Source: Ectobius pallidus (taxonomy: Eukaryota > Arthropoda > Insecta > Blattodea > Ectobiidae). Taken from it: a stretch of 64,000 nt of DNA. Within the stretch, counting starts at the first letter, position 1; each line of letters starts with the position of its first letter. Shown here piece after piece: positions 10,260 to 22,480 of this stretch. The position numbers and the translations under genes are program-made. The notes beneath the pieces are model-generated. The model did not search any database. It was not told the origin of the DNA and saw nothing but the letters and a program-made list of their open reading frames with translations. The DNA lies in assembly GCA_964059195.1 (NCBI GenBank), contig CAXKWD010000002.1, positions 148,197,042-148,261,041 of the forward strand, given 5' to 3'.

Positions 10260-11165
10260 TTTACTATATAATATATAAACTATTTAATATATAAATACGC
10301 GAATTCAAAGCCTTCAGTGATTAACATTTACTTGATGTAACAAAGTCTACATCTCATAACCACCCTCTGTGGCAATGACCTTAGTTCAGTGATTACACGA
10401 ACAAACACCTGTACTCTCAACTTTAAGCTACGTGAAGACACAAAGAATACACTGAAACCTTCCAACAACATTACAGGGTGTTTCTAAATTTCTTCACCAT
10501 AAGTAATTCTTAACTAATTCTTTAAGTTTCTTTTCTATTGTGAAATACTTATTTTTATGGGTGCCATCTACAATTACTTCTAATTATATTATTATCAATC
10601 CACCATTTAATTATTAGTATTATTTTTCTTTTTCTTAAACCACAACTTAAGTCCTTTCACACAATTTATGCCTCTCGACTAGCTTTTAAACAATGGAGAA
10701 TTGGGTAGTTTCTAGTTTCTTGAATGCAACAATATAATATGAAAAGAACAATTTTCAAAACAATTAAGTTTTTATTATAAATCAATAGCCATCTTTTTGG
10801 TTCTTTTCTTTTTCCAATTCTAATTACAACAAATTTTAGTTATTCCAACTTTACTTATCTGTATCACACAACATCAATACTATATAAGTATGATATTTTA
10901 CCACACAAAATTCACACTTTCATTTATATTTTTCCCGTCTTTCTAGACAACTGAAATTATCTTTTTATGAACCTTTCTTTATCAACACAACAATTAAATC
11001 TGTTTCTATTAAATATTCCTTACCAATTTTTATTAATTCCATTTTCTTTTCTTAACAATCTTTTACTCTGTAACCCTAGGGTAGTCTGTCCCTGTCTGTT
11101 GCGTCTAAAGGAGAATGATTTTTCTAAGATAGATAGAAAAGATAATGCAGAAGAATGAAAACGAA
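10260..11165. other. No gene recognised
   Basis: AT-rich DNA with pyrimidine-rich stretches. ACAGGGTGTTTCTAAATT at about 10474 resembles a transposon end, but I found no partner. Confidence 0.45.
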
Positions 11166-11287
11166 ATTTAGGCCTATGTCCAGGCATTTAACCACGGCGA
11201 TAGACCTCCGACACAGAGTTATGTCCAAGTTCTGAGTTACAGCCAACTTGACATCTCCTCTGTAACCGGTGACACAGGAACACATGA

Positions 11288-11350
11288 ATAGCCAAATAGC
11301 CAAAGGTCCTGGGTTCAAGTCCCAGTGTCGGAGGAATTTTTCTCCTATAA
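11288..11350 (+). repeat. Partial tRNA-derived SINE copy
   Basis: This repeats the 3' half of the tRNA-like unit at 11574-11660, including a B-box-like GGTTCAAGTCC and the following GTCGGAGGAATTTTTCTCC. The A-box half is missing or unrecognisable upstream. Confidence 0.55.
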
Positions 11351-11573
11351 TATTCTCATGTAATGTCCAACAGAGACAATAATCTGTGGTTCATGAAAGC
11401 TTATATATCTATCTTGAATGTCAACTGTACAATAACAGTGGGAGCCCGGCCACAAAAATCACTAATTAGTGTGCCTCACAGTACTGCATATGACATAACT
11501 TGTCTGTCTGTGAGGTGGACCATTAGGGCAATCAGTCATAGGAGAGAGGTTCCATCCAGCGCTGTGAATTGAA

Positions 11574-11665
11574 CTCTGGCTTAGCTCAGTTGGTAGAGCA
11601 TTGGCGCGAATAGCCAAAGGTCCTGGGTACAAGTCCCAGTGTCGGAGGAATTTTTCTCCTATAAT
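11574..11665 (+). repeat. tRNA-derived SINE head
   Basis: A tRNA-like fold is visible: acceptor strands CTCTGGC (11574-11580) and GTCGGAG (11641-11647), a D arm with A box TAGCTCAGTTGG, an anticodon stem TTGGC/GCCAA, and a T arm with B box GGTACAAGTCC (11626-11636). The anticodon loop lacks U33 and several pairs are wobble. The same 3' half recurs at 11288. It is therefore read as a SINE promoter head rather than a working tRNA gene. Confidence 0.6.
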
Positions 11666-11684
11666 ATATTCATATATATATATA

Positions 11685-12172
11685 TAATGTTATTTCTAGG
11701 CCCAATAGTTCGGACAAGTTCGTTAATGAGCAAAATTGGCCCAAGGTGGTGGTCGGGGAGGGGTTGAGATTTTAAAACATTTATATCTCGGCCCCTATGA
11801 AGTATAGATGGAAACTTTCTTTGAATAAATTAGAGTACTCCCTATGGAGTTCACAGTGACACCAACAATTCGGGGGTTTTGGGAGTATGGGGGATGGAAG
11901 TTCGAAATTTTTGAAACTACGTCGTGTGGGGTATTGTTGAAAAGCTCTTGGTGAGTACTCTACAAATCTATAATTAGTTTCTTGATAGTTCTCATATAAG
12001 GCGAGATTTGAATGTTTGAAAAAGTTCTCTTTCCTCTTTCTTGCGGTTATTATTGCGGGTTTGTCATGCCAAGGCTAAAGAAGAAGAGTGCTATGCAGCA
12101 ACAGTAAATTAAACCAAAAGCACTTTGAAATCTCCCTCAGCCTGTAGGCTTGCCTAAAGGGATTTTTTTTCT
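11685..12172 (+). repeat. Dispersed repeat E, copy 1 (left-truncated)
   Basis: The segment from GTTATTTCTAGGCCCAATAG to CCTAAAGGGATTTTTT repeats 36770-37408 with about the same order and spacing. The left end with its AGGTAGATTTTCGAAG terminus is missing here, because a short TA-rich tract abuts the repeat. No coding capacity was recognised. Confidence 0.7.
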
Positions 12173-12175
12173 TTC

Positions 12176-12828
12176 TTTCTGGAACCACGGGTTTTCACAT
12201 AACCACAAGTATCCATATACCAACAATTCTTTTTATTTTTTTTTATAAATACTTTTCATAAGAATTCTTAGATTTCCTTATTATTTCTTTCTTTCTTTCT
12301 TCTCTTTCTTAACTTCTTTCATTTCCTAACCTTTGCTAACCTAAAGTAACACACTTTTACATTTTATTTTACCTTGGTTTAAATCTACTTTGAATCTTTG
12401 TTCCACTTTAACTTTGATTATTTTATCTTCAACTTTACTTTGAATAAATTATTTTCTTAACTCTTTACTCTTTTAGGTTAAAATACTAACCACATTCAAC
12501 TTAATATTTAACTTACTATTCTTTGGGTGTAATATATTTTTTTATGATTTTTAACAATGGTAGTACATCACTTCCTCGGTCTCCCTTTTGCTTCGATAAG
12601 GCGCAAAGCATCGTGCACATAAATTAATAAATAGCCATCTCTAATTTGAAAGTTGGATCTTACAACATTCTTTTAGGAGTATGACACTTACTTGATCTCC
12701 CAGTCCTTTGCTTACAATAGGGCTCCTAAGCTTGCCGACTATCTTAATTTACTACCTCAGTTTAGTGAACATTTACGTCTCTGAATTCCTTTTATGAATT
12801 ACATTTCGAAACTACATTTCAGCCCTAA
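12176..12828. other. Pyrimidine-rich non-coding DNA beyond BEL/Pao pol
   Basis: TTTC/TTCT-rich low complexity (around 12165-12310) and AT-rich sequence. The 3' LTR of the BEL element would be expected hereabouts, but no pairing with DNA right of 24396 was found. Confidence 0.4.
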
Positions 12829-13793
12829 TCAACTTTTTTTCCTAATAACCCTTTTGTTGTGTTCGAAAACAAATTTCATGGGACAAAACGGTCTCGAGTT
12901 TAACACAGACTCAATCTGATATAAAAGCGTGGTTAATTCCTCAAAATTAAGAATGGAATTTCCAATTGTTCGCTTCAATAATGATTTAGTTGACTTTATT
13001 CCAGCCTCCCAGAGCCCACCGAAATGAGGAATAGAGGGTGGAATAAATTTCCATTTTACATTCTCATTAGCTGTACGTTTTTCTATTTCAGAATTATTAT
13101 CCCTAAAAAATCTCAACAACTCATTGTTGGCTCCAACAAAATTGTGCCATTGTCGCTCAAAATTAGATTAGGGAAACCTCTACGTGCAGTAAATCTTCTG
13201 AATGCAGCAAGAAAATCTTGAGTCGTTGACTCTTTACCAATTCAAGATGTGTTGCCTTTACAGTGAGACAAACAAAGAGAGTAATGTATGATTTGAATTT
13301 TACTTTACTCCTCGGGTTGTCACCCTTTATGATGATTGGACCACCATGATCAACACCAACCTTAACAAAAGGTAATGAAGGTTCAACTCTATATGAGGGT
13401 AATTCACCCATTATGTGAATGGTAACCGGAGGTTTGTTACGAAAGCATTTGTAACATGAATGAATCACACTGCGCACAACCATTTTTCCGGGTGGAATCC
13501 AAACTATTCCGCAAGGAAAATAACACAGCTTGAGAGCCAGAATGCAATAGCCTTTCATGTTCATGTTTTATGATCAGCTTAGTAACACAATGCTTTGGTG
13601 GAATGATAATAGGATGTTTGTTGTTGTATTCCAACTGTGAATTCCCAAGTCTACCACCAACTCTCAACAAACTGTTATCAAGGAAGGGGTTTAAAGACCT
13701 TAATTTGCTTGTCGAAGCAACTACATTGTCAGTCTTCAAGTCATGAATTTCCTTCGTGTATTCACTAGCTTGCATCAAGCCTAGTATTTTCAC
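12829..13793 (-). pseudogene. BEL/Pao integrase (H2C2 domain and DDE core), truncated
   Basis: It reads NSLLRVGGRLGNSQLEYN and KHCVTKLIIKHEHERLLHSG (H2C2 zinc domain), then FVKVGVDHGGPI (first catalytic Asp). FIPPSIPHFGGLWEAGIKS and IESVLNSRPFCPM follow (the catalytic Glu region). Frameshifts occur near 13440-13560 and 13120-13160. After RPFCPM the frame loses similarity, so the C-terminal end and the 3' LTR junction are missing or rearranged. Confidence 0.88.
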
Positions 13794-13893
13794 TTCAGCA
13801 CCTTTTCAACTCTTCAGGAGTGAGTGGGCCAACATGGCAAGAGTCCTTTGCAGAACGAACATTAGCGATGAATCTCAGAACATAGTTGTAGAC

Positions 13894-14989
13894 TCACTTT
13901 AGTTTACAAGAGGATGAGAAACGTTCCAAGTCAGGTGAGTGCACATTAACTAATAGCACATTCAAAGATGTTTTAGTTTCTGCCTGAACTAATGATGGCA
14001 TGTTGGTAGCAACAAAGGTTTCATATGTTGGAGACAATTCTCGCAACCAAGTAGGTCCATGCCACCAAACATCAAGGGGAAAGATTTGTGAAGGTAAAAT
14101 TCCTCGAGACAAGTAATCAGCTGGATTACTATGGGTAGATGCATGTCTCCAATCTGAGACTGATGCGAGAGACTGAATTTCAGACACTCTATTACCTACA
14201 AAGGTTTTCCAACAATTAGCAGGTTTCTGTAACCAACACAAGACTATAGTGCTGTCCGTCCAATAATATGTGGAGAATGGAACAGACAAGTTTAAAGACT
14301 TTATGACTTTAGACATAAGCCGAGACAACAAGAGAGCAGCACACAGCTCTAGTCACTCTAGACTGTTGTTTCAATGGAGAAATTCTTGACTTGGAATTCA
14401 ACAAAACCACTGAGACTTTATCACTGTCAGACACTGTTCTGACATATGCTACTTCCGAATCATCTGAGAAGCCATTGATTTCAACAACCTTGTTCTTAAC
14501 AAAAGGCATTACCTTTCTTTGAACTCGAAGTTTATTAAGAAGAGGAAGTTCACTGTAGATAACATTTCAAGTTTCAAGAATGTTAGTATGTGAGTCTAAT
14601 GGCTCATCCCAATCGATTTTCAATTGCCATAGAACCTGTAGAATAAGTTTGCATTTAACTACTGCACAACCTAACAATCCAAGAGGATCAAATATGGATG
14701 CAACGATGGCAAGAATGCATCTCTTAGTGACAAACTTAAGGGCTTCCTTCAAATTTATTTGAAACTGAAATTCATCAGACTTAGGGTGCCAAACAATACA
14801 TAAAGCCTTAACAGATTCATCATTGGTAAGATTACAAGGTGACGAGAGTTCTCTGTCTTCCAAGGGTACATTAGCAAGCGCTGGACAATTTGAAGTCCAT
14901 TTTCTAAGATGGAAAAGTGTGCTATCCAATATAGAAGTTATGTCACCTTGAAGCTGTTTAGCTTCTTCAACTAAATCTGAACCAGTCAA
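13894..14989 (-). pseudogene. BEL/Pao RT connection and RNase H region
   Basis: After the YVDD motif comes the Pao-specific region (peptidase A17 family in databases), with LCIVWHPKSDEFQF and IVASIFDPLGLLGCAVVKCK. Then an RNase H with YYWTDSTIVLCWLQKPANCW and ASTHSNPADYLSRGI. The frame changes near 14560-14510 and 14310-14330. Confidence 0.85.
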
Positions 14990-15921
14990 CAGATCATCAA
15001 CATAGAAGCAAGATTGAATAGTTTCTGAAGCAATGGGGTGAGAGTCTTTGTACTCTCAGAAAGTTGAACTAAGCATCTTGTAGCAAGAAAAGGAGCAGAA
15101 CAGGTACCGTACGTAACAGTAGTCAGACGATAATCGTTAATTTCTTCATCAGCGGACTCACGCGAAACAATTTTCTGAAGATTTCTATGTTCAGGATGAA
15201 CCAATACACAATGATACATTTTTGTAATGTCAGCTGATAGGGCAACAATGTAAGTTCTGAATTTTAGGATAATGGACAACAAATCAGGCTGGACGGTAGG
15301 TCTGACCATTAACATAGAATTCAAAGATATTCCATTTGAAGATTCACAACTTTCATCAAATACAACTCTCAGTTTTGTTGTAGTACTAGAGTCTTTCAAT
15401 ACACAATGATGGGGCATGTAAAAATTCAACAAATCAGAAATTTTAGTGGGTACAATTTCCATATGACCTAAGTCAATGTATTCACGCATGAAATCAAAAT
15501 ACTTCTCCTTTAACTCTGGCGATTTCAAAAATCTTCTTTCAATTTGCTGAAGTCTTTTAATGGCATTACATTTAGACTCAGCCACAGGAGACACTTCTGA
15601 ACGAATTGGAAGTTTGACAACAAATCTGCCAGATTCATCTCTTTGAACATTATTTGCAAAATGTTCTTCGCAAGCTCTTTCTTCAGGAGCAAGAACTGGC
15701 TGCTGCAGTTCTTCAAGTTCCCAGAATCTTTGTAACTTTGTATCAAGAGGATCAAGTTTCACAAAGTTAGTACAACAAGCCTTGGCATTAGGTTTAACGC
15801 ATGATTCAGGAAAAGTACCAGCCAGTACCCAAAGATATCTAGTGTTTAGCAATGTAGGATAATCTTTCCTAAGCAAGGAATCACCAGACCCAATTTCATA
15901 ATAAACATCAGCTCCCAACAA
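14986..15921 (-). pseudogene. BEL/Pao reverse transcriptase
   Basis: It begins LGADVYYEIGSGDS, then a Pao linker (FWELEELQQP), and RT with FYMPHHCVLKDSSTTTKLRV and VVFDESCESSNGISLN, followed by ALSADITKMYHCVLVHPEHR. The catalytic FYVDDLLTGSDLVEEAKQL is present at about 14960-15005 but in the next frame. A frameshift near 15010-15030 therefore splits the palm domain. Confidence 0.9.
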
Positions 15922-15933
15922 AATGATTATAGG

Positions 15934-16593
15934 TTAAGGTCGATCGAAAGTAGAATCACTTAGAACAATATCACTAGGAATTTTCCAAGTAGAACAATCA
16001 ATTTTCTGAGCAGGTAGTTGACTTGTGATGGTGTCTACAACTGCACAATTCAAATTCAAAGTATAGTCTGATATCTGTGAGCATAAAACAAGATTGCAAG
16101 TGGAGCTTACAGGAGAAATGTTTGAATTGCTTATACAAACAATTGGTAACCGACAAGACCTTGTACCAATACCAAGACCTTTGACAAGATTAGAGGTTAC
16201 AAATGATAAATGACTTGCTGAGTCCAACAAGGCTTTAACCACTAAAACTTCTCCAGTCCTAGTTTTCACTCCAACACAAACCGTACTCAGCAAAACATTT
16301 GAGCCTAATCCTGAAATCAGCTTCATTGCCGTAGGCGAAATAATTGCAGAACGATCAATATTTGAATTATTATTAGGAGTTATTTGTTCTTTATGAACCA
16401 ACAAGTTGTGATTTCCATTACATTTCATGCACCTGGGTTGCTTACACTGTTTGGAAATCTGAGAAGCACAAGTAACAAAGTTTATTCTCTTTGACAAATT
16501 CACAACGATGATCAACATTTGCCTCTTTAAACTTCCTACAATCAAGAATGTTATTATTGTCAAGTTTGAAAAACTTACAATTCACGGAGGTAC
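15934..16593 (-). pseudogene. BEL/Pao zinc-knuckle and aspartic protease region
   Basis: Residues CKFFKLDNNNILDCRKF and CMKCNGNHNLLVH form the knuckle region that follows Pao gag. The protease motif is ALLDSASHLSFVTSNLVKGL, with DSA at the catalytic position. One frame change lies between the first knuckle and the rest (about 16500). Downstream STWKIPSDIVLSDSTFDRP leads toward the RT linker. Confidence 0.85.
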
Positions 16594-18071
16594 TATTCAG
16601 CCATTTCATGAAAAGTGAAATATTTATATTTTTAAGTAAGGTAGACATGTTGTATGTCAAATGAAAGCTAAAAGCTTATATTTTTAAATGTCAGTACTCA
16701 TTTTTTATGATCTGCAAGTATCATTTTGTTATTGATTGTTAAATTTGAACATAACGAAAGCAATTATTTCTTGAAAAGGTAACAGTTCGTATTTAATCCC
16801 TATTGTTGACAGCCTGGAGAATCAGCTGATTATTTCTCTCCAAAAGTTGTTGTTCATTATATTACTAGTCTCATGAAGTATTATTATTTACTACCAAGAG
16901 TTAATTATAAATTTTGTTACTTGTATTTATGAGGTACTATGGGTCATTCCATGTGAAATCAACCAGTGCTCTGAACCTTACCATTTCAGATTTTGATAAT
17001 TTTTGGTACACTTGTTGTACCCATAGAACAGATGAAAAATACAAAATTTTAAATTTTTTGGGCTATTAGTTTTTGAGTAATAGCCATTAAAAAACGTAAA
17101 AAATCGTATTTTTTGCAAAATTTCGATACAGTAAAACTGCGATAACTTAAAAAGTATTAGGCCTAGAGAGCTCAAACTTGTTTTATTCTCTTCAGATTTT
17201 AATGGGCTTTAACCTGATATATAACATGACTGTCTTTCATCAACTTACATTTTTTTGGAACAAGTTAAAAAATATATTTTTGAAAATCTCAAAAACACCC
17301 CTTTTAATTTAAAAAAAAAAAATATGTTATTTGTATACTAATAGGCTACCTATATACCAAGTTTCATAATGGACTTACAATGGACTCAGCTAAAAAAAAA
17401 TAAAGTCTTCATAGTGCTTAAGCCAAATTTACTGATAAATGTCACCCAAGAGTGCGCATTTAATATTAAGTTTTTAAATACGAATAACATCAATGTTTTA
17501 TAACTGAATAATGAGAATGTATACATATTTAACTTAATAAGCCATTAAAATGGTTTATTAATATAACACTTTTTTTCTAAGTTTTAATGTGTTTGTAAGA
17601 ATAGCTATAGTTTTTTTATTTTTGCATGTTTCGCCTACACTGTGAACACTAACACCACCAAGAAGAGATAACAAATGAGTGCTCAATTAAAAAAAGTGAG
17701 CCAGAGCCTGTGCTTCTCACAGCATGTGAGTCAGAGCTTTCCTGACACAGCATGTGAGTCAGATTTCCTGTCACACCCTGTGAGTCAGCTCTTTCCTGTC
17801 ATAACATGTTCATTCCACTTGGCTCTCTTGTTTTTCCCAGTCAGTTGCTGTTAGGATTGTGAACTGTATGGTTGTCTACATATTCATAATGTGTTAAAAA
17901 TTATTTTAAAGGTTCATGTGCTTAAAAGATAATGTAATTTTTCAACTAAATTGTTTTCGTGTATATATTGAAGAGTTGATACTTCCTTCAAAGTGTTAAG
18001 ACTGTTATTTATTTAGTTAACTATTATTAGCTTTTGTTATGAAGCTAAATATTTCTTTTTAATTCCTAAAA

Positions 18072-20449
18072 ATGGCAAACAAACAGCAAAAAAAAAAAAA
18101 AAAAAAAAATGGTGTATTTATAATGTTAAATGTTGTAACCCATATAAGGAACAAAAACATCCAAAAACGGAGAAAAAATATCTCAGAAATGTTACAGAAA
18201 GTATGTGCTCTTTAAATGTGAACATTAAAATGGGTATGAAAATATGTAACAAATGTAGGCAAGAAGTGTATAGTGAACTTAAAATACCAGAACAGGTAGA
18301 TGATAATGTAGCTGGTACAAGCCAAAAGGATGACATTGTTGACGAATCATTTACTGACCCAGGAACATCAATAGATTACTTGAATAAATCACTGGAACTT
18401 ATTGGTGAATCCCCAATAAAAAAGAAAAAACTTGTTGTAGAAAGTTATTCCACAAAAAAGATTGAGAAAATAGTGACAAGCTTGGAAAACCAATTAGTTT
18501 CTTCTAAGAATGAAAACGAAGAAGAAAACAAAGAAGAAAAATGTGAGTCTGAAATTATTGAACAATTGAAAAAAAAATTTGCCCAAACAACTAAGCGAAG
18601 TGAAAAAATGACTATTTTATCAGTGTTACCCCAAAGTTGGACCTGTAAAAAAATTGAAGAAGAGTTTGGTGTCACTAATTATATGGCTCGAGCTGTAAAA
18701 AAATTAGTATATGAAAAGGGAGTTCTTTCAACCACGAATCCAAAGCCTGGCAAAACATTAAGTGAAGATACTGCACAGGTTGTTAAAGATTTTTATCAAG
18801 AGGATGACATAAGTAGGATTATGCCTGGTAAGAAAGATTGTGTTACAATCAGGAATAAGGGATTGAAAATTCAAGTGCAGAAGCGTTTAGTTTTAGCTAA
18901 CCTAAATGAAATTTATCAAGCTTTTAAAGAAAAACATCCAACTCAACGAATTGGCTTCTCAAAATTTTGTGAGTTAAGACCTAAAAATTGTATTTTAGCT
19001 GGTAAAAGCGGAACTCACACAGTATGTGTGTGTACTGTGCATCAAAATGTGAAATTGATGATAGCTGGTTCAGGGATACAAAATTTTAATTTGGATGGAT
19101 CACCTCTTAAAACATATCACACTTTCCTAGCAAAAATTATGTGTAACCCTCCGGCCCCTCAATGTTACATGAATGAATGCAGCAAGTGTCCAGGGACAAC
19201 ATACCTGAAAGAAGCATTGGCTGAGATATTTCAAAACGAGGTAATTGATGAGGTAACATTCAAGCAATGGGTGACAGTAGACAGATGTATGATGGAAATA
19301 GTTGTGAAAGAAATTGATGATTTCATAGAAGATTTTATGGAAAGTCTCTTAAAACTGAAAACTCATTCATTTATTGCATTACAACAGAAAGATTACTTCT
19401 TAGAATGTAAGGAAAACCTGGTGGAAGGTGAGATTATCATTAACTGTGACTTTGCAGAAAATTATTCATTTGTATTGCAGGACGAAGTGCAATCATATCA
19501 CTGGACGAGTAGCCAAGCCACACTGCACCCATTTATTGTATATTATAAGTGGCAAGAAAAACTACGACATATGGAGTATGTTTTCATTTCAGAGTGTTTG
19601 CTACACAATACAGTAGCATTCTATGCTTTTCAAAGAAAACTGATACAAATACTGAAAGATACACTACCATTCGAGTTAAGCAAAATCACTTACTTTTCTG
19701 ACGGCAGTGCTGCGCAGTATAAAAACAGAAAGAATTTTTTTAATCTGTGCCTACACAAGAATGATTTTCAAGTAGAAGCAGAATGGCAGTTCTTCGCTAC
19801 ATCACACGGCAAGAGTGCCTGCGATGGATTAGGTGGCACAGTTAAAAGACTAGCTTCCAAAGCTAGTTTGCAAAGACCATACAATGACCAAATACTAACA
19901 CCAAAACAGCTTTTTGAGTTTGCTAACAACAATATTCCCGGTATAGACTTTGAATACTGCACAGTTGATGATTACGATGCAGCTGAAAAGAAACTTCTTC
20001 CGAGATTCAATGATTCAAAAACAATTGAAGGTACTCACAAACTCCATACGTTTATACCGATTTCTGAAAATCGTCTTATTACAAAGTCATTCTCATCAAG
20101 TGCACAAAGTGTGACAGAAATTGTAACAAAAGTTGATTACTTAACACCTACAGATTTACAGAAAATTGACTCTGGATATGTTATAGTAGTCTACGACAAA
20201 TCATGGTGGCTTGCTTCTGTTCTTAAAAAAAATTATGAAAATTAATTTAAAGTTAGCTTTTTACATCCTAAGGGGCCATCCCCCTCATTTTTTTACCCCA
20301 AACCAAATGACATGCTAACAGTACCCAGTAAATCAATTCTAGGAGTAGTAAATCCTGTGACAGCAACTGGAAGAGTGTACACGTTAAGTAAAACTGAAAT
20401 TAGTGCTTCATCACATGCTTTAGAAAGATTTTTAAGAAATCAAGACTGA
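18072..20449 (+). CDS. Transposon B transposase, nearly intact
   Basis: An uninterrupted frame runs from ATG 18203 to a TAA at 20243-20245 (680 codons). Upstream of 18203 the same frame stays open to 18110 and reads NVKCCNPYKEQKHP, a Cys-containing N-terminus. The likely true start, ATG 18072 (MANKQQ), is separated by a run of about 22 A that puts it out of frame. After the TAA the frame remains open for 67 more codons (FKVSFLHPKGPSPSFFYPKP ... ALERFLRNQD) to TGA 20447-20449. Likely catalytic motifs are NCDFAENYSF, YFSDGSAAQYKNRKNF and FFATSHGKSACDGLGGTVKR. It would cut and join the element ends in the nucleus. The family recurs in arthropods and cnidarians; its superfamily name is not certain to me. 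Confidence 0.85.
18089..18109 (+). repeat. Poly-A tract inside transposase N-terminus
   Basis: A run of about 22 A lies between the likely start codon (18072) and the long frame. A one-base length change here would bring the two into one frame, so it is the probable site of the frameshift. Confidence 0.8.
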
Positions 20450-21639
20450 GTGAAAGCGTTACAGAAACAACATTAGGCCTACATAAACAATATACAGGTA
20501 AATGAAAACTCTTAAACAATGTGATATTACTACTAATACTAAGATTTGTTAAAAACTTGCTATAATTTTATGAATACAATTTGTGGAAATTACTTTTTAG
20601 TAAATAGCCTATGGCAACAATTCAACAATTTTATTTGTAAAATAATTCAAAGCCTGTTCCTTCCTGAAAACTGATAAGTAAATAGCCTACTAGTGTATAG
20701 CTTAGACTTGTGTTAAAGGTTTTCTGTGTTCAGTTATGCAATTTATATGTTAAGAAGTATTGTGGAGGATGTTATTACAAACACATTAAAACTTCAAAAT
20801 ATTTAATTAATAAACAACTATATACGGTTACTGAGTTAAATATGTATACATTCTGATTATTCAGTTATAAAACATTAATGTTATTCGTATTTAAAAACTT
20901 AATATTAAATGCTCACTCTTGGGTGACATTTATCAGTAAATTTGGCTTAAGCACTATGAAGGCTTTATTTTTTTTTTAGCTGAGTCCATTGTAAGTCCAT
21001 TATGAAACTTAGTATATAGGTAGCCTATTAGTATACAAATAACATATATTTAAAAAAAAAAAATTAAAAGGGGTGTTTTTGAGATTTTCAAAAATATATT
21101 TTTTAACTTGTTCCAAAAAAATTGAAGTTAATGAAAGACAGTCATGTTATATATCAGGTTAAAGCCCATTAAAAACTGAAGAGAATAAAACAAGTTTGAG
21201 CTCTCTAGGCCTAATAGTTTTTAAGTTATAGCATTTTACTGTATCAAAATTTTGCAAAAAATACGATTTTTTAAGTTTTTGAATGGCTATTACTAAAAAA
21301 CTATTAGCCCAAAAAATTTAAAATGTTGTATTTTTCATCTGTTCTATGGCTATAACAACTGTACCAAATATCTTTGAAATCTAAACGGGTAAGGTCCAAA
21401 TTAATTCTTTTATTGGTTGATTTCACATGGAATGACCCCTATGCATTTTTCTGAACTGTAACAAAAAAGGGAAAAAGTTTATTTTATATGTTAACAATAA
21501 TTTGTACAATAGTAATATTTAATATTTTCTAATAAGAAGGGTTATGTAACTCATATCACTTATTAAAATTTTTGCATATTAATTTATTTCCATTTAATGA
21601 GCCTTACAGTCTAGACACCAAAAATGAGGACAAATACCC

Positions 21640-22480
21640 AGTGTTGACCCAAGTTTTAAATTACCCATTAATTTGAACAATTTCTAGATTAAAGATGAGC
21701 TTAAAAGACAGACTGTGATAAACTGGATTTTGGAAAAAACGTTACAGTGAAAGAACTGGTTTTAAAATTAATTATCAACTCCATTACCGAATGTTAAGAG
21801 ACGCATAGGCAGTCATCCTATTTTGAAATGGAACAAAACTGAAGTGGAAATGAATGAACTTGTATAATGTATTACAGATACATTTTGCTGAGAATTACTC
21901 ACTCATTGCACAGGATGAATTAATTCAGTCAGCTCATTGGTCCCATCAACAAGCAACACTGTTCACAGCTGTTGCCTGGCTCGTCTACTTATTCATGTAA
22001 ATGCGTAAAAACTCAATGTTCAGACAGGAACTCCTCCACTGAGTAGGCCTAATAGTTATGCAATAAAAATATTTTTTCAGCTTTAATTTGCTGTCTGGAC
22101 ATTCCTGAAGACAATCATATGAGAAATGAAAGCAGAATTTGCTAATGTAGGCCTACTAATGTAGTTATTACAAAAATATTTTCTAATGGTTCAGCAGCAC
22201 AATTAATTAATTTTTGTTTTCACTTTTTTCAATCTCCTATTCTTTGGAAACAAGTTTCTCTAAATATTGAATGTAATATTTAGGCACCACTCTATGGGAA
22301 AGTGGCAATGGATGGAGTTAGAAGACAAAGCATAATGTTCGGATACCAGCGAAGACTCAAAAATATGTTTTGGATACACCTGAGCAGTTTTATAATGTGC
22401 AAAAAAAGTAGTGTCAGCAGTAAGAATACTATGGGTGCCAGCATGTGAAGTCAAAACCAGAAAAAAGGTAGTCTGGTATT
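21640..22480 (+). pseudogene. Transposon A transposase relic
   Basis: Readable islands are HFAENYSLIAQDELIQSAHW (about 21875-21935), FSNGSAAQLINF (about 22180), APLYGKVAMDGVR (about 22281) and TPEQFYNV (about 22378). They line up in order with CDFAENYSFVLQDEVQSYHW, FSDGSAAQYKN, ATSHGKSACDGLGG and TPKQLFEF of the transposase in B. Stops and frameshifts separate the islands. A and B are thus separate families of one superfamily. Confidence 0.8.

Larger units (their letters stand above)
16941..21438 (+). mobile_element. TIR transposon B (4-bp TSD CTAT, ~590-bp TIRs)
   Basis: The ends are GGGTCATTCCATGTGAAATC and its inverse, flanked by CTAT at 16937-16940 and 21439-21442. The inverted repeats extend about 590 bp (16941-17535 against 20845-21438) with high similarity. 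The 4.5-kb element has a single long transposase gene. Near the left end, CATGTGAGTCAGA-type units recur at 17723, 17751 and 17777. The 4-bp TSD, long TIRs and a DDE/D-like transposase would fit Sola or a related superfamily. I cannot confirm the superfamily without alignment. Confidence 0.9.

Noticed and set aside
11574..11647. A functional tRNA gene
   Set aside because: The anticodon loop lacks U33, the acceptor stem needs several wobble pairs, and its 3' half is repeated nearby. A SINE head fits better.
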